From NCBI GenBank assembly GCA_947175845.1, contig CAMWOK010000051.1, forward strand, positions 1 to 13,552: DNA of 13,552 nt, given 5' to 3'. A program made the translations under genes and the position numbers. This DNA is from an uncultured Lachnospiraceae bacterium (lineage in GTDB: Bacteria > Bacillota > Clostridia > Lachnospirales > Lachnospiraceae). The notes beneath the pieces are model-generated. The model was not told where the DNA came from. It searched no databases and saw only the letters and a list, made by a program, of their open reading frames with translations. Below, piece after piece: positions 12,738-13,552 of this stretch (position 1 is the stretch's first letter; each line of letters opens with the position of its first letter).

Positions 12738-13552
12738 TTACCGATACACACTGTCCCTCAATTCCATAAATTCCTTCCGATCCACGATCTGGGCATATGG
12801 CAGGTTATATAATATCTGGCCGTCCTTCATCAGAATAACAGAATCAAATCTTTCCAGCGAAGTTCCAACATCATGCGTGACCATGATGATCGTCTTCTCC
12901 ATGGACAGGATCTTATTTAACAATGCGTCTTTTTTGCCCTCGTCGACGGCGGCAAGCGGCTCGTCGAGCAGGAGGACTTCCGTATTTTCATTGTATACTC
13001 TTTCTAAGTTCAGCAGGTTCTTTTCCCCTCCGCTCAGCACACTGCAGTCCCCGCTCTCTAAGTTCCTTTTGTTTTCACTACAAAAAGGATTCTCCTTTAT
13101 CTCATCGTAACTGCCAAAGACCGTTGTGTTGTCTTTATGAGCTGCCGAAAAAACAAACTCATCCTGGTTCAGCACGCCGATATAATTGCTCAGATCCTTA
13201 TCCCGGATATTCAGTCCACAGAAATATACATCCCCCTCATAGGTGTCGAGCTGGGACGCAAGGACATGAAAAAGCGTACTTTTTCCCGAGCCGTTCACAC
13301 CGATCAGAGCATACTTCTTATGCTTCTGGATCGCAAGGTCGATCCTGCCAAATTGAAAATTGTCCCAGCTGACAGACAGATTTTGCACTAAAATATACGG
13401 CTGGTCCTCCCTGCACGATATCTGATCTGCACGAACGAAATTATCTGCCTGATTCACACCTTTATCCGTATTGATAAAGTCCAGAAACGCCTGAATAACC
13501 TCGTCCATGGAATGCAGCAGACTCTTATTGTACAAGATATCCTGAACAGGCT
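12738..13552 (-). CDS. ABC exporter, ATP-binding domain (5' end beyond window)
   Basis: The C-terminal 270 residues of an ABC transporter, probably a fused membrane-plus-ATPase exporter half; the frame is open to the window edge, so the start is not visible. The ATPase motifs appear in order: Walker A GVNGSGKST (about 13275-13301), a Q-loop in GVLNQDEFVF, the signature LSGGE (13023-13037), Walker B LLLDEP (12957-12974) with the D-loop AAVD, and the switch His in VTHD (about 12873-12875). The signature continues as KNLLNLERV rather than the usual QQR-type sequence. The first visible residues, before the nucleotide-binding domain, look like the end of the last membrane helix and linker. The substrate cannot be told. 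Low-GC like the adjoining ceramidase-like gene, but separated from it by a terminator and a promoter. Confidence 0.88.
   Translation of the reverse strand, partial: PVQDILYNKSLLHSMDEVIQAFLDFINTDKGVNQADNFVRADQISCREDQPYILVQNLSVSWDNFQFGRIDLAIQKHKKYALIGVNGSGKSTLFHVLASQLDTYEGDVYFCGLNIRDKDLSNYIGVLNQDEFVFSAAHKDNTTVFGSYDEIKENPFCSENKRNLESGDCSVLSGGEKNLLNLERVYNENTEVLLLDEPLAAVDEGKKDALLNKILSMEKTIIMVTHDVGTSLERFDSVILMKDGQILYNLPYAQIVDRKEFMELRDSVYR

Overview
The window looks like chromosome from a low-to-mid GC Firmicute, most likely a Lachnospiraceae-type Clostridium. The signs are strong AGGAGG-type ribosome binding sites, TTGxxx-17-TATAAT promoters, and protein families common in that group (DUF4080 B12/radical SAM enzyme, WYL regulator, DUF4291, M19 dipeptidase). 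No rRNA, tRNA, CRISPR array, transposase or phage gene is visible. All names are family calls made by eye, with no database search.

Layout. 1-560 is apparently non-coding. 561-2393 (+) is a B12-binding radical SAM protein; it converges, across a long stem-loop (2396-2462), on a leftward pair made of a PIN/NYN-like nuclease-fold protein (3479-4135) and an M19 dipeptidase (2468-3454). Next, also leftward, come a WYL regulator (4288-5145) whose first 14 codons are cut off by an in-frame amber codon, and a DUF4291 protein (5279-5866). Two almost back-to-back divergent promoters (5942-6003) separate these from a rightward gene for a membrane-anchored protein of unknown function (6275-6982, TTG start). 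That gene has a long leader with a nested AT-rich palindrome and a possible 22-codon leader ORF. A leftward split zinc-ribbon two-TM protein (7290-7859) is divergent from a rightward RlaP/YcgL-like nucleotidyltransferase (8178-9218). The leader of the latter holds a compact, apparently switch-like RNA fold (8044-8150). The nucleotidyltransferase overlaps by 18 bp the 3' end of a leftward operon: a cytoplasmic ceramidase-like metal hydrolase (11294-12550) followed by a large DUF1266 lipoprotein (9201-11255). The right edge holds the ATPase part of an ABC exporter cut by the window end (12738-13552).

How the genes fit together. There is no single obvious pathway; this is a mosaic of short transcription units. 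The most notable points are (i) the structured RNA directly upstream of an RNA-repair-family nucleotidyltransferase, (ii) the amber-interrupted WYL regulator with a ready-made reinitiation site, (iii) the palindromic leader at 6010-6274, and (iv) a clear drop in GC from about 11.29 kb to the right edge, suggesting that the ceramidase-like and ABC genes have a different origin from the rest.
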